From Acidobacteriota bacterium (GTDB lineage Bacteria > Acidobacteriota > JAAYUB01): 64,000 nt of DNA. The translations under genes and the position numbers were made by a program. This document shows, in pieces, positions 1-8,424 of the stretch; within the stretch, counting starts at the first letter, position 1, and the number at the start of each line of letters is the position of its first letter. Where the stretch lies: the NCBI GenBank assembly GCA_018001935.1, contig JAGNHB010000006.1, positions 83,266-147,265 of the forward strand, read 5' to 3'. Below the pieces are notes generated by a model. It made no database searches. It was not told where the DNA came from and was given only the letters and a program-made list of their open reading frames with translations.

Positions 1-1833
1 GGTGCCCGTGCCCGGGGGGACCCAGTCCTCCGCTTCGGGCCGCTCCAGGGCCGACGCGCCGTGGAGCATGGGCAGGTAGACGTAAAAGGTGGACCCGAGC
101 CCGACCTCGGAGTAGACGGTGATGAAGCCGCCGTGCCGGCTGACGATGTTGTAGACCATGGCCAGGCCGAGGCCCGTGCCGGTTCCCTTCTCCTTGGTGG
201 TGAAGAAGGGGTCGAAGATCTTCCCCACGGTCCGGGCGTCCATGCCGACCCCCGTGTCGCTGATGGAGAGGACCCAGTAGTCGATTTCCTTTGCTTCCGG
301 GTGAGCGCTGCAGAAGAAGCGGTCGGGGAGGACACGGTCGATGGAGAGCAGGATGCTCCCGCCCTGGGTCTCGCCCTCCTTCCGCATGATGGTCATGGCG
401 TGGGAGGCGTTCACGCACAGGTTCAGGATCACCTGCTCCATCTGGGTCCCGTCGGCGTGAACCATCGCCGCTTCCTTCGGGAGGTTGGTGGAGACGTCGA
501 TGCACTTGTCGAAGGTGTTCCGGCAGATCCGGACCACGTTCTCCACCGCGGTCCGCAGGTCCACCTCTTCCGGGGTCAACTCCTGCTTGTGGGAGAGGGC
601 GAGGAGCTGCTGGACCATGTCCATGGCGCTGCCGCCGGCTTCCTTGATGACCTTGAGGTCCTGGTCCAGCTCCTGGGGCGAGACGGCGTGCTTCCGGAGC
701 TTGTACTGGAGGATGGACACGGTCCCCACGATGCCGCTGAGGACGTTGTTGAAGTCGTGGGCCAGGCCCCCCGCCAGGGTGCCGACCAGTTCCATCTTCT
801 GGGCCTGGATCAGCTGCTGTTCGCGTTTCTCGGCGGTGGTCACGTCGTCCATCCGGAGGACGGCCCCGCGGATGGCCCCAGCGGACAGGGGAAAGACGGA
901 GACGTCCAGGAAGGTGGGGGCCTCCGCGTTGCCGAAAACCTCCCGCCGGAGTTCGTGGGGCGTGCGCCTCCCGATGACCTCCTGGACGGCGGGCGCGTAC
1001 TTCTCCAGGAGCGGGGAAGCCTCCCCGAGGGGTTTCCCCATCGCGTCCGGCGCCTTGACCCCCGTGAAGGTCTCCGCGGCGGGGTTCCACTGGGTGACGC
1101 GGTTGTCCTGGTCGACGGAGACCATGACGGAAGGCATGGACTCGAGGATGTTCCGGGTGAGTGCCAGGCTTTCCCGGAGCCGTTCGGTCATGGTGTTGAA
1201 GTCGGCGGAGAGTTCGCCGATCTCGTCACGGGAGGAGACCTTCACCTCCCGGTCGAGGTTGCCCCGGGTGACCTCCCGGACGGACGCCAGCAGCGACCGG
1301 ATGGGGCGGGTGACCACGAGCCGGATCAGGCCCGCCAGGCTGGCCACGGTCCCGAAGATCACGAACAGCATGATGACGGAGAGGAAGAGGTGGGCGCGGG
1401 CGATCCCCGAGTGGATCCGCTCCAGGGAGAAGACCACCTGGACGTTTCCCAGCCTCTTCCCTTCCGGGCTGAGGGCCTCGCGTTCCACCACCCGGAGGTC
1501 CTCCGCGGGGGGCGGCGTCTCGCGGCCCGAGAGGGTCAGTTCCACGCCGTTGACGTCGAAGACCTTGGCCTGGACGATGTCCTCGCTCTTGAGCAGTTCG
1601 CGGGTGTTGTACTCGAGGGTGAAGTAGTCCATCCGCTCGAGGGGGAGTCGGTTGATCTCGGCGAAGAGCCGGGTGACCACCTCGCAGCGCCGGAGGGCGT
1701 CGTCTTCGAGGACCCGGGCGATGATGCGGCTAAGGACCAGGTTGGCCAGCAGGAGAAACACCGACAGGATCCCGATGATGATCAGGTTGACCTTGATGGC
1801 GACGCTCGGGGAGAAACGGTTTCTCAGGTTCAT
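1..1833 (-). CDS. Membrane-bound PAS histidine kinase (3' end outside window)
   Basis: The visible part is 611 codons from an ATG at 1833. An N-terminal membrane helix (about residues 13-34) is followed by a roughly 115-residue extracytoplasmic segment and a second helix near residue 160. A HAMP-like linker, a PAS domain, a HisKA domain with the phosphorylatable His in 'GGLAHDFNN', and a HATPase domain ('NASHAM', 'DTGVGMD', 'GTGTGLGL') follow. The frame is still open at base 1, so a receiver domain could follow outside the window. The start codon overlaps the stop of the upstream BMP lipoprotein gene (ATGA), so the two are translationally coupled. I infer that the kinase senses a ligand captured by that lipoprotein; no response regulator is visible. 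Confidence 0.9.
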   Translation of the reverse strand, partial: MNLRNRFSPSVAIKVNLIIIGILSVFLLLANLVLSRIIARVLEDDALRRCEVVTRLFAEINRLPLERMDYFTLEYNTRELLKSEDIVQAKVFDVNGVELTLSGRETPPPAEDLRVVEREALSPEGKRLGNVQVVFSLERIHSGIARAHLFLSVIMLFVIFGTVASLAGLIRLVVTRPIRSLLASVREVTRGNLDREVKVSSRDEIGELSADFNTMTERLRESLALTRNILESMPSVMVSVDQDNRVTQWNPAAETFTGVKAPDAMGKPLGEASPLLEKYAPAVQEVIGRRTPHELRREVFGNAEAPTFLDVSVFPLSAGAIRGAVLRMDDVTTAEKREQQLIQAQKMELVGTLAGGLAHDFNNVLSGIVGTVSILQYKLRKHAVSPQELDQDLKVIKEAGGSAMDMVQQLLALSHKQELTPEEVDLRTAVENVVRICRNTFDKCIDVSTNLPKEAAMVHADGTQMEQVILNLCVNASHAMTIMRKEGETQGGSILLSIDRVLPDRFFCSAHPEAKEIDYWVLSISDTGVGMDARTVGKIFDPFFTTKEKGTGTGLGLAMVYNIVSRHGGFITVYSEVGLGSTFYVYLPMLHGASALERPEAEDWVPPGTGT

Positions 1834-2954
1834 GGCGGAAGTACCTGGGGGGTGTCGGTGAGGGTGGAGGGGACCTGGATGGCGCCCGACACGATCCCGG
1901 CGCGGAATTCCTGCATCTGCCGGAGCACGTCGGGGGGAACCTTGCCGCGGGTGTAGGTCATGGGGGAGACGTCCACGCCGCCGTCCGAGAGGCCCATGGT
2001 GATGTTCCCGCTCTCGAAGCGGCCGCGGAGGACCCGCTCCACCTGGAGGAGGATCGCCTGGTCCATGCGTTTCATCATGCTGCAGAGGATGACGCGCGGG
2101 ACGAGGTAGTCCTGGTCGGAGTCGACCCCGATGGCCCAGACTTTCTTCTCCTTGCATGCCTGGAAGATGCCGAGGTTGGATGCGCCGGCGATGCCGAAAA
2201 CCACGTCGGCGCCCTGGGCGGAGACGAGGTCGAGGGCGGCCTGCTTGGCTTCGACGGGGCTGGACCAGGGGTTTTTGCCGGGAAAGAGCTCCTGCAGGTA
2301 GAGGGCCTTCACCCGGATGTCGGGGCGGGCCAGCCGTGCACCCGCCTCGAAGCCCAGGGTGAAGTCGTCGATCACCGGTTCCTTTCGTCCGCAGACGGCG
2401 GCGATGGTCCCGCTGCGGCTCATCCTCGCCGCCAGCGCCCCGACGAGGAAGCAGCCCTCGCTCTGCCGCATCAGAACGCCCACCGTGTTGGGATTCTTCG
2501 CGATGACCGGGGCGTCGAGGAGCACGAAGCGAACCTGGGGGTGGTGCGGCGCCAGTTGCTCGACGGCGGGCTGCATGTCCACGGAACTACAGAAGATCAG
2601 GTTGCAGCCTCGGTGGATGAGCTTCTCCATCTTGTCGGCGTAGTCCTCGCTCTGCCGGACCTCCTCGTAGGCGATGTCGATGCCGAACTGCGTCCGGCTC
2701 CGGACAAGGCCGTTGTACTGGAGGTCCGCGTAGGACTTGTCTCCGAAGCCCCCGATGTTGGAGACCAGGCCCGCCTTGATCCGGTGACCGGGGCCGGCCG
2801 CCCCCTTGAGGGAGACTTTCCCGGCGTCCGTCGAGCAGGCGGTGAGGGCCGCCACGGCCAGGGCGAGGAGGGCCCCGGCCCCCGGGGGCGCGATCGGGCG
2901 CTTCGCCCCGGGGGGAGCGGAGGGCCCGCGATTGGCAAGAAGCCGGTGGATCAA
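1830..2954 (-). CDS. BMP-family periplasmic substrate-binding lipoprotein
   Basis: A protein of 374 aa starting at a TTG. The N-terminus is long and Pro/Ala-rich, and then a hydrophobic stretch ends in a lipobox (LTAC-S), so it should be lipid-anchored. The mature part matches the BMP (basic membrane protein/Med, PF02608) type I periplasmic-binding fold. Recognisable segments are 'GGFGDKSYADLQYNGL', 'YADKMEKLIHRGCNLIF', 'FLVGALAARMS', and a late 'AIGVDSDQ'. Members of this family bind nucleosides or similar ligands for ABC import. Here no ATPase or permease follows; instead the stop overlaps the start of a histidine kinase. That suggests a sensing accessory rather than a transport subunit. 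The TTG start is the only one that leaves a full signal sequence, and its ribosome-binding site is weak. Confidence 0.85.
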   Translation of the reverse strand: MIHRLLANRGPSAPPGAKRPIAPPGAGALLALAVAALTACSTDAGKVSLKGAAGPGHRIKAGLVSNIGGFGDKSYADLQYNGLVRSRTQFGIDIAYEEVRQSEDYADKMEKLIHRGCNLIFCSSVDMQPAVEQLAPHHPQVRFVLLDAPVIAKNPNTVGVLMRQSEGCFLVGALAARMSRSGTIAAVCGRKEPVIDDFTLGFEAGARLARPDIRVKALYLQELFPGKNPWSSPVEAKQAALDLVSAQGADVVFGIAGASNLGIFQACKEKKVWAIGVDSDQDYLVPRVILCSMMKRMDQAILLQVERVLRGRFESGNITMGLSDGGVDVSPMTYTRGKVPPDVLRQMQEFRAGIVSGAIQVPSTLTDTPQVLPP

Positions 2955-3095
2955 GACCTGAGCCTTCCCGTCGAGAGATCTGCGAACAGAACGTGTACAG
3001 TATAACCTATTTCCAGTGCGTCGGAGAAAAAATGAACTGTCTCGCCCGGACTCGGTTAAGAAACGGTGAATTTCCCCCCCCCACTCTTCCCGTCG

Positions 3096-3125
3096 TTGAC
3101 ACTTCGCGGCGCTCTGTGCTAAAAA
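3096..3125 (+). promoter_or_regulatory. Candidate sigma-70 promoter of the iron-type ABC operon
   Basis: TTGACA at 3096-3101 is followed 18 bases later by TAAAAA at 3120-3125, about 45 bases before the GTG start of the binding-protein gene. The -35 is a consensus match and the -10 is approximate. It lies in the 217-base gap between the divergent BMP/kinase pair and the ABC operon. Confidence 0.5.
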
Positions 3126-3171
3126 TCGCTTTTCTGAGCCTGTTTGTCAGCCTGTTGCAAGAGGTACGACC

Positions 3172-4497
3172 GTGAAAGGAAAAACACCGTTTGGGTCCCT
3201 CGTCCTCGCCCTGGGCCTGCTGCTGACCTGTGCCTGTTCCTCCGGGGCGCAGCTGGTGGTCATCTCCCCCCACACCAACGACATCAAGGCGACCATCAAG
3301 CCGCTGTTCGAGGAGTGGTACCGCAAGAAGACGGGGAAAAGCATCTCGGTGAAGTGGATCAACATGGGGGGGTCCAACGACGCGCTCAAGTACGTGCGCT
3401 CGGAGTTCGCCAAGCGCCCCGGCGGGATCGACATCGACCTCTTCTGGGGGGGCGGCATCTCGCCTTACTTCACCCTGAAAAAGGAAGGCCTCCTGCAGCG
3501 GACGGAACTGGCGCCGGAGACCCTGGCGGCCATCCCGCCCGTCCTGGGCGGGGTCCCGCTCTTCGACGTCGACCGCCAGTGGTACGGGTCATGCCTCTCC
3601 TGCTTCGGCATCATGGCCAACCGCTCCGTCTGCGCCGCCCGCGGCCTCCCCGTCGTCAAGACCTGGCAGGAGCTGACGTCCCCGCAGTACGCCGACCTCC
3701 TGGGCTCCGCCGACCCCCGCCACAGCGGGTCGAACCACGTGGCCTTCGACATGATCCTCCAGAAGCTGGGGTGGGAGAAAGGCTGGGAAGTCCTGACCCT
3801 GCTTGCCGCCAACATGAAGCGGTTCAACATCTCCTCCAAGGACGTGGTCAAGGACCTCACCTCGGGGGACACGGCCTTCTGCCTCTCGGTGGACTACTAC
3901 GCCTGGAAGGAGATCGAGCAGCAGGGCGCCGACAAGGTGGCCTTCATCGTCCCCGAGGACATCTCCATGGTCAACCCCGACTGCTTCGGGGTGCTCAAGG
4001 GCGCCCCCCATTCCGCGGAGGCGAAGCTCTTCATCGAGTTCGTGCTCTCCCCCGAGTGCCAGCGCGTCTGGATGGCCCGGGCGGGGAGCCCCGGGGGCCC
4101 CCCGTCCAGCAGCCTCTACCGGCTCAGCATCGTCAAGTCCGTCTACGACGACATCCGCAAGGACACCCTCATCGACTTCAACCCCTTCACCTCTCCCTCC
4201 GGCGCCGCCGGCTACAGCGTGGAGAAAAGCGAGCAGCTCTGGGACATCACGGGGGACCTCTTCGGGAGCCTCCTGGTCGACCGCCACGACGAGCTGAAAC
4301 AGGCCTGGGCCCGGATCGCCGCGGGGGGAAACCCGCCCGACGCCATCGCCGAGCTGTGCCGGATGCCCGTCACCGAGGCCGAGGCCCTTCAACTGGCCGC
4401 CCAGTGGAAGGACCCGAAGCGGCGCAATGACACCATCTCGCAGTGGCAGGAGTTCGCCCGGGCCAAGTACGCGGCCGCGGCGGCGAAAGTGAAATGA
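3172..4497 (+). CDS. Extracellular solute-binding lipoprotein, iron(III)-type ABC importer
   Basis: A protein of 441 aa with a GTG start and an AAGAGG-like ribosome-binding site. The signal peptide ends in a lipobox ('LLLTCACSSG'). The body fits the family 1/FbpA-like solute-binding fold: 'VVISPHTNDIKATIKPLFEEWY' near the N-terminus (residues about 30-50), a hinge segment 'IDIDLFWGG', 'VVKTWQELTSPQYADL', and 'FIEFVLSPECQRVWM' near residue 300. The gene is first of three coupled genes (its stop overlaps the ATPase start by ATGA), so it captures the substrate for the importer that follows. Iron is the usual substrate for this architecture, but polyamine or phosphonate-type substrates cannot be excluded. 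Confidence 0.88.
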   Translation: MKGKTPFGSLVLALGLLLTCACSSGAQLVVISPHTNDIKATIKPLFEEWYRKKTGKSISVKWINMGGSNDALKYVRSEFAKRPGGIDIDLFWGGGISPYFTLKKEGLLQRTELAPETLAAIPPVLGGVPLFDVDRQWYGSCLSCFGIMANRSVCAARGLPVVKTWQELTSPQYADLLGSADPRHSGSNHVAFDMILQKLGWEKGWEVLTLLAANMKRFNISSKDVVKDLTSGDTAFCLSVDYYAWKEIEQQGADKVAFIVPEDISMVNPDCFGVLKGAPHSAEAKLFIEFVLSPECQRVWMARAGSPGGPPSSSLYRLSIVKSVYDDIRKDTLIDFNPFTSPSGAAGYSVEKSEQLWDITGDLFGSLLVDRHDELKQAWARIAAGGNPPDAIAELCRMPVTEAEALQLAAQWKDPKRRNDTISQWQEFARAKYAAAAAKVK

Positions 4498-5576
4498 AGA
4501 TCGACGTCCGGAACCTCACCAAGCGCTTCGGGACCAACACGGTCCTGAGGGACCTTTCCCTCACGGTGTCCGAAGGGGAGTTCTTCTTCATCCTGGGGCC
4601 CTCCGGCTGCGGAAAGACCACCCTCCTGCGCATCCTTGCCGGCTTCGAGAGCCCGACCGCCGGGGAAGTGGACTTCGAGGGGGAGTCGATTCTCCAGGTC
4701 CCGCCCCACAAGCGGAACATCGGCATGGTCTTCCAGAACTACGCCCTCTGGCCCCACATGGACGTGTCCACGAATGTCCGCTTCGGCCTCGACATGCGCA
4801 GCATCTCCTCGGCGGAAGCGAAGGAGCGGGTGACGGAAGCCCTGGAGATGGTCCACCTCGAGGACCTGGGGAAACGGATGCCCAACCAGCTCTCCGGCGG
4901 GCAGCAGCAGCGGGTGGCCCTGGCCCGGGCCCTGGTGACGCGCCCGGGGCTGCTGCTGCTGGACGAACCGCTTTCCAACCTCGACGCCAAGCTCCGGATG
5001 GAGATGCGCGACGAACTCAACCGCGTGCAGAAGTCCACGGGCATCACCGCCATCTACGTGACCCACGACCAGAAGGAGGCCCTCTCCATGGCCGACCGCA
5101 TGATCATCCTGCGGGACGGGGTCATCATGCAGGAGGGGAACCCCTTCAGCGTCTACCGCCGCCCCCGTTCCGTCTTCGTGGCGGGATTCATGGGGGAGAC
5201 CAACTTCATCGAGGGGACCCTGTCGGCCCAGGACGAGACCCACCTGGTCGTGCGCTCGCCCCTGGGGGACATCCGGTCGAAGCGCCGAACCCTCAGCTTC
5301 GCCGACGGGGAGGACGTCGTCGTCTCGGTCCGGCCGGAGTCCATCCGGCTGGCCTACGACGGGATGAACAACGTCGGCGCCCGGTTCGACGGCCTCGTGG
5401 ACGCCCACGTCTTCATGGGGGAATTCGAGCACTTCTGGCTGAGGGCGGGGGCGTGCCGGGTGAAGATGCTCCTGACCAACCCGCCCCCGGGCCTTCACAA
5501 GGAGGGGACCGAGCTGCGCCTCGCGGTCAAGGACGAGGACATCGTGGTCCTCAAGCGGGAAGGGGACACCCCATGA
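4494..5576 (+). CDS. ABC transporter ATP-binding protein (iron/spermidine/putrescine type)
   Basis: A protein of 360 aa. I take the ATG that overlaps the preceding stop rather than earlier in-frame codons inside the upstream gene. It has the Walker A motif 'GPSGCGKTT', Q-loop '[12 protein letters not shown]', signature '[16 protein letters not shown]', Walker B '[12 protein letters not shown]' and switch His in 'YVTHDQKEA'. A C-terminal TOBE-like region follows (about residues 240-355), as in FbpC/PotA proteins. It energises the double permease encoded immediately downstream, with which it again overlaps by ATGA. Confidence 0.95.
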   Translation: MKIDVRNLTKRFGTNTVLRDLSLTVSEGEFFFILGPSGCGKTTLLRILAGFESPTAGEVDFEGESILQVPPHKRNIGMVFQNYALWPHMDVSTNVRFGLDMRSISSAEAKERVTEALEMVHLEDLGKRMPNQLSGGQQQRVALARALVTRPGLLLLDEPLSNLDAKLRMEMRDELNRVQKSTGITAIYVTHDQKEALSMADRMIILRDGVIMQEGNPFSVYRRPRSVFVAGFMGETNFIEGTLSAQDETHLVVRSPLGDIRSKRRTLSFADGEDVVVSVRPESIRLAYDGMNNVGARFDGLVDAHVFMGEFEHFWLRAGACRVKMLLTNPPPGLHKEGTELRLAVKDEDIVVLKREGDTP

Positions 5577-7273
5577 GGTCGGGCGTCGCCGGCCGGATGC
5601 GCCTGCCCCACTGGATCGCCGTGGGGCTCATCGGCGCCTTCCTCTTCGTCTTCATGATCTGGCCGGTGCTCTACGTCTTCTTCCGCTCCTTCTTCATCGG
5701 GGGCAAGGTTGACTTTTACTACTTCACCCTGATCTTCACCAACGACATCTACCGCGCGTCCCTCGTCAACAGCCTCACCATCGGCGCCGCGGTGACGGTC
5801 CTGACCGTGCTGATCTCGCTGCCCCTCGCCTACATCTTCAACAACTACCGGTTCCCGGGCAGCCGGTTCCTCCAGAGCCTGATCCTGGTCCCGCTCATCA
5901 TGCCGCCTTTCGTGGGCGCCATGGGGCTCAAGAACCTCTTCGCCGAGCACGGGGCCATCAACCTCTTCCTCCAGCAGGTCGGCATCCTGGGCGCGAAGGA
6001 CACCATCTACTGGTACGGGCTCGGGGGCGGGCTCTTCGGGGCCGTGCTCATGCAGGCCCTCTGCCTCTACCCCATCATGTACCTCAACCTGACCGCCGCC
6101 ATGGCCAACATCGACCCCTCCCTGGAGGAGTCGGCCATGAGCTGCGGCGCGTCCCGGTGGACCGTCCTGCGGCGGGTGACGCTGCCCCTCATGGTCCCCG
6201 GCTTCTTCGCCGGCGCCACCATCGTCTTCATCTGGGCCTTCACCGACCTGGGCACCCCCCTGATGTTCAACCTCCAGCAGACGGTGCCAGTCCAGATCTT
6301 CAACAACGTCAAGAATGTCAGCGAGAACGACCTCGGTTACGCCATGGTGGTCATCATGGTGCTCGTCTCGGTGGCCTTCTTCGTCCTCTCCAAGCGGATG
6401 GTGGGGCGGAAGCGCTACGAGATGCTGGCCCGGGGCCACGTGACGGGCCGGGAGCGGAAGGCCCGCCCCGTCCAGACCGTGGTCTTCCTCGGGGTCATCC
6501 TGATCCTTCTCTTCATCGCCCTGCTGCCCCACATCAGCGTGTTCTTCCTGTCGGCCTCGCAAAGCTGGTCCAACACGGTACTGCCCCAGGGCTTCACCGC
6601 GGAGAACTACAAGGAGGTCTTCACCAACCCCCAGACCTCCGTCTCCATCAAGAACAGCCTCTTCTACAGCCTCCTCAGCACGGTCCTGGACATTGTCCTG
6701 GGCATCTTCATCGCCTGGCTCCTCACCCGGAAACGCTTCAAGGGTTCGGGCCTCCTGGACGCCCTCGTGATGGTCCCCCTGACCCTGCCGGGGATCGTCC
6801 TCGCCTTCGGCTACCTCACCACCTTCAGCGGGACCTTCCTGGACCCGCGCTTCGACCCCACCCTGCTCCTGGTGCTCAGTTACGGCATCCGGCGGCTTCC
6901 CTACATGGTGCGTTCCGCCTACGCCGGCTTCCAGCAGACCAGCGTGACCCTCGAGGAGGCCGCCCAGAGCCTGGGGGCCAAATCCTCCGTGGTCATGCGG
7001 CGCATCACGCTCCCCCTCATCGGGGGCAACCTGATCGCCGGGATGCTCCTGTGCTTCTCCTATGCCATGGTGGAGGTGAGCGACAGTCTCATCCTGGCCT
7101 GGGACCCCGACTACTACCCCATCACCAAGGCCATCTACGACCTGACCGAGTCCTCGTCGTCGGGCCTGGCGTGCGCCCTGGGCATGGTGGGGATGGGGGT
7201 CCTGACCCTGGCCATCCTGGTCGCCGGCTGCATCCTCGGCAAGAAGATGGGCGAACTCTTCCGGACGGGCTGA
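5573..7273 (+). CDS. Double-length ABC permease (FbpB-like)
   Basis: A protein of 566 aa starting at the ATG overlapping the ATPase stop. It contains two BPD-type permease halves in one chain. Each has a cytoplasmic EAA loop: 'EESAMSCGASRWTVLRRVTL' near residue 190 and 'LEEAAQSLGAKSSVVMRRIT' near residue 460. About twelve hydrophobic segments are evident. Fused permeases of this kind are typical of iron(III) and related importers (FbpB/CysU-like). Together with the binding protein and the ATPase the operon is complete in three genes. The only downstream feature before the convergent MscS gene is a CGCGAAT-word repeat. Confidence 0.93.
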   Translation: MRSGVAGRMRLPHWIAVGLIGAFLFVFMIWPVLYVFFRSFFIGGKVDFYYFTLIFTNDIYRASLVNSLTIGAAVTVLTVLISLPLAYIFNNYRFPGSRFLQSLILVPLIMPPFVGAMGLKNLFAEHGAINLFLQQVGILGAKDTIYWYGLGGGLFGAVLMQALCLYPIMYLNLTAAMANIDPSLEESAMSCGASRWTVLRRVTLPLMVPGFFAGATIVFIWAFTDLGTPLMFNLQQTVPVQIFNNVKNVSENDLGYAMVVIMVLVSVAFFVLSKRMVGRKRYEMLARGHVTGRERKARPVQTVVFLGVILILLFIALLPHISVFFLSASQSWSNTVLPQGFTAENYKEVFTNPQTSVSIKNSLFYSLLSTVLDIVLGIFIAWLLTRKRFKGSGLLDALVMVPLTLPGIVLAFGYLTTFSGTFLDPRFDPTLLLVLSYGIRRLPYMVRSAYAGFQQTSVTLEEAAQSLGAKSSVVMRRITLPLIGGNLIAGMLLCFSYAMVEVSDSLILAWDPDYYPITKAIYDLTESSSSGLACALGMVGMGVLTLAILVAGCILGKKMGELFRTG

Positions 7274-7318
7274 GGTGCACCGATCGGCCCCGCGAAACGT
7301 CGCGAAGCGGCCGTTTTC

Positions 7319-7344
7319 CGCGAATCCCACGGATCAACGCGAAT
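7319..7344 (+). repeat. Single arm of a CGCGAAT word element
   Basis: Three 7-base words (CGCGAAT at 7319, CACGGAT at 7328, CGCGAAT at 7338) occur at offsets 0, 9 and 19. This is the same phasing as in the left arms of the elements at 20.0, 24.0 and 59.5 kb. It lies in the gap between the convergent permease and MscS genes. No matching right arm was found, so it looks like a half or decayed copy. Confidence 0.6.
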
Positions 7345-7383
7345 CAATTGCACGAATGTCCGCCAGCCCGCCGGGGACGGCGT

Positions 7384-8193
7384 TTACCCCGCGGCGTTGA
7401 GTTCGACGACGAGGTCGGGCGGGGGGAACCCGCCGGCGCCGAGGGTGTCGCGGATCAGTTGCTGCGTGTCGAAGTAGACCTGCCAGTAATGGTCGTTGTG
7501 ACAGTAGGGGCGGACCGCGATGACGCACCCCGTCGGGGTGTGCGCCAGGATCTTCAGGTCCGGCCCGGGCTTTCCCAGGACGTTCGGGATCCGGGCCAGC
7601 GCGCCGGCGAGACGTTCCATGACCGGGCGGGGGTCCACGGCGTGGGAGACTTGTGCCGTGATGTCCACGCGGCGGTAGGGGTTTGCCGTGAAGTTCTGGA
7701 TATTGTCGGAGAGGACCTTGCTGTTCCCGATGTAGGTTCGCAGGTTGTCCGGCGTGTTGATGGTGGTGACGAAGAGGCCGATCTCCTCAACGGTTCCGAG
7801 GGTCCCCCCGGCGCTGATGAAATCCCCCACCTTGAACGGACGCAGGATCACCAGGAAGGCGCCGCCGGCGAAGTTGGAGAGCAACCCGCTCCAGGCAGCC
7901 CCCACGGCCAGGCCCGCACCGGCAAGCAGCGCGGCGAAGGTGGTGGTCTGCACCCCGAAGACCTCGAGGATGGCGATCACCAGGATGAGGGTGAGGAGGA
8001 TGTTGGTGGCGCTCTGGATATAGCGGATGAGGGTGGCCTCCACGCCGTGGGCGCGCATCCCCCCGCCCAGCAGGCGCATGGCGAATTTGATGAGCATCCG
8101 GCCGGCGATCCACAGGACAAATGCACCCAGGAGCTTCCAGCCGATACTGATGGCGGTGGCGTTGAGACTGGCGAGCAGAGCGTTGACGTCCAT
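7384..8193 (-). CDS. MscS-family small mechanosensitive channel
   Basis: A protein of 269 aa. Two or three N-terminal membrane helices lead to the pore-lining helix ('AGLAVGAAWSGLLSNFAGG', about residues 90-110), rich in Gly/Ala as in MscS TM3. The beta domain follows with 'RPFKVGDFISAGGTLGTVEEIGLF', then 'NSKVLSDNIQNFT' and a C-terminal alpha/beta domain. The length is close to E. coli MscS (286 aa). It should gate under membrane tension during osmotic down-shock. It is monocistronic as far as can be seen, converging on the ABC permease gene. Confidence 0.92.
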   Translation of the reverse strand: MDVNALLASLNATAISIGWKLLGAFVLWIAGRMLIKFAMRLLGGGMRAHGVEATLIRYIQSATNILLTLILVIAILEVFGVQTTTFAALLAGAGLAVGAAWSGLLSNFAGGAFLVILRPFKVGDFISAGGTLGTVEEIGLFVTTINTPDNLRTYIGNSKVLSDNIQNFTANPYRRVDITAQVSHAVDPRPVMERLAGALARIPNVLGKPGPDLKILAHTPTGCVIAVRPYCHNDHYWQVYFDTQQLIRDTLGAGGFPPPDLVVELNAAG

Positions 8194-8424
8194 TCCGACC
8201 TCCCGGTTTCAGGCTGTGTTGACGTCTCCGCGGCCCATCACGCGGCGCCGGGCCCACAGGGAGCCGGTTTGCCGTCGAAGGGCACACGGAAGCGGAACAT
8301 GCCCCCACGGTAGTCGGAAAAGCAGTAAATGTCAAGAAGTCTATTCTGGTTGGCCCCGGAGAGGCCCCGGTTTCGCTGCCGTCGCGGAAGGCCCCGACAG
8401 GGCCGTCCGGCGGGCTGCCCCCGC

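Noticed and set aside
61..1956. Plus-strand open frame of 631 codons
   Set aside because: Composition is Gly/Val/Asp/His-rich without any domain, while the minus strand codes for a complete histidine kinase.
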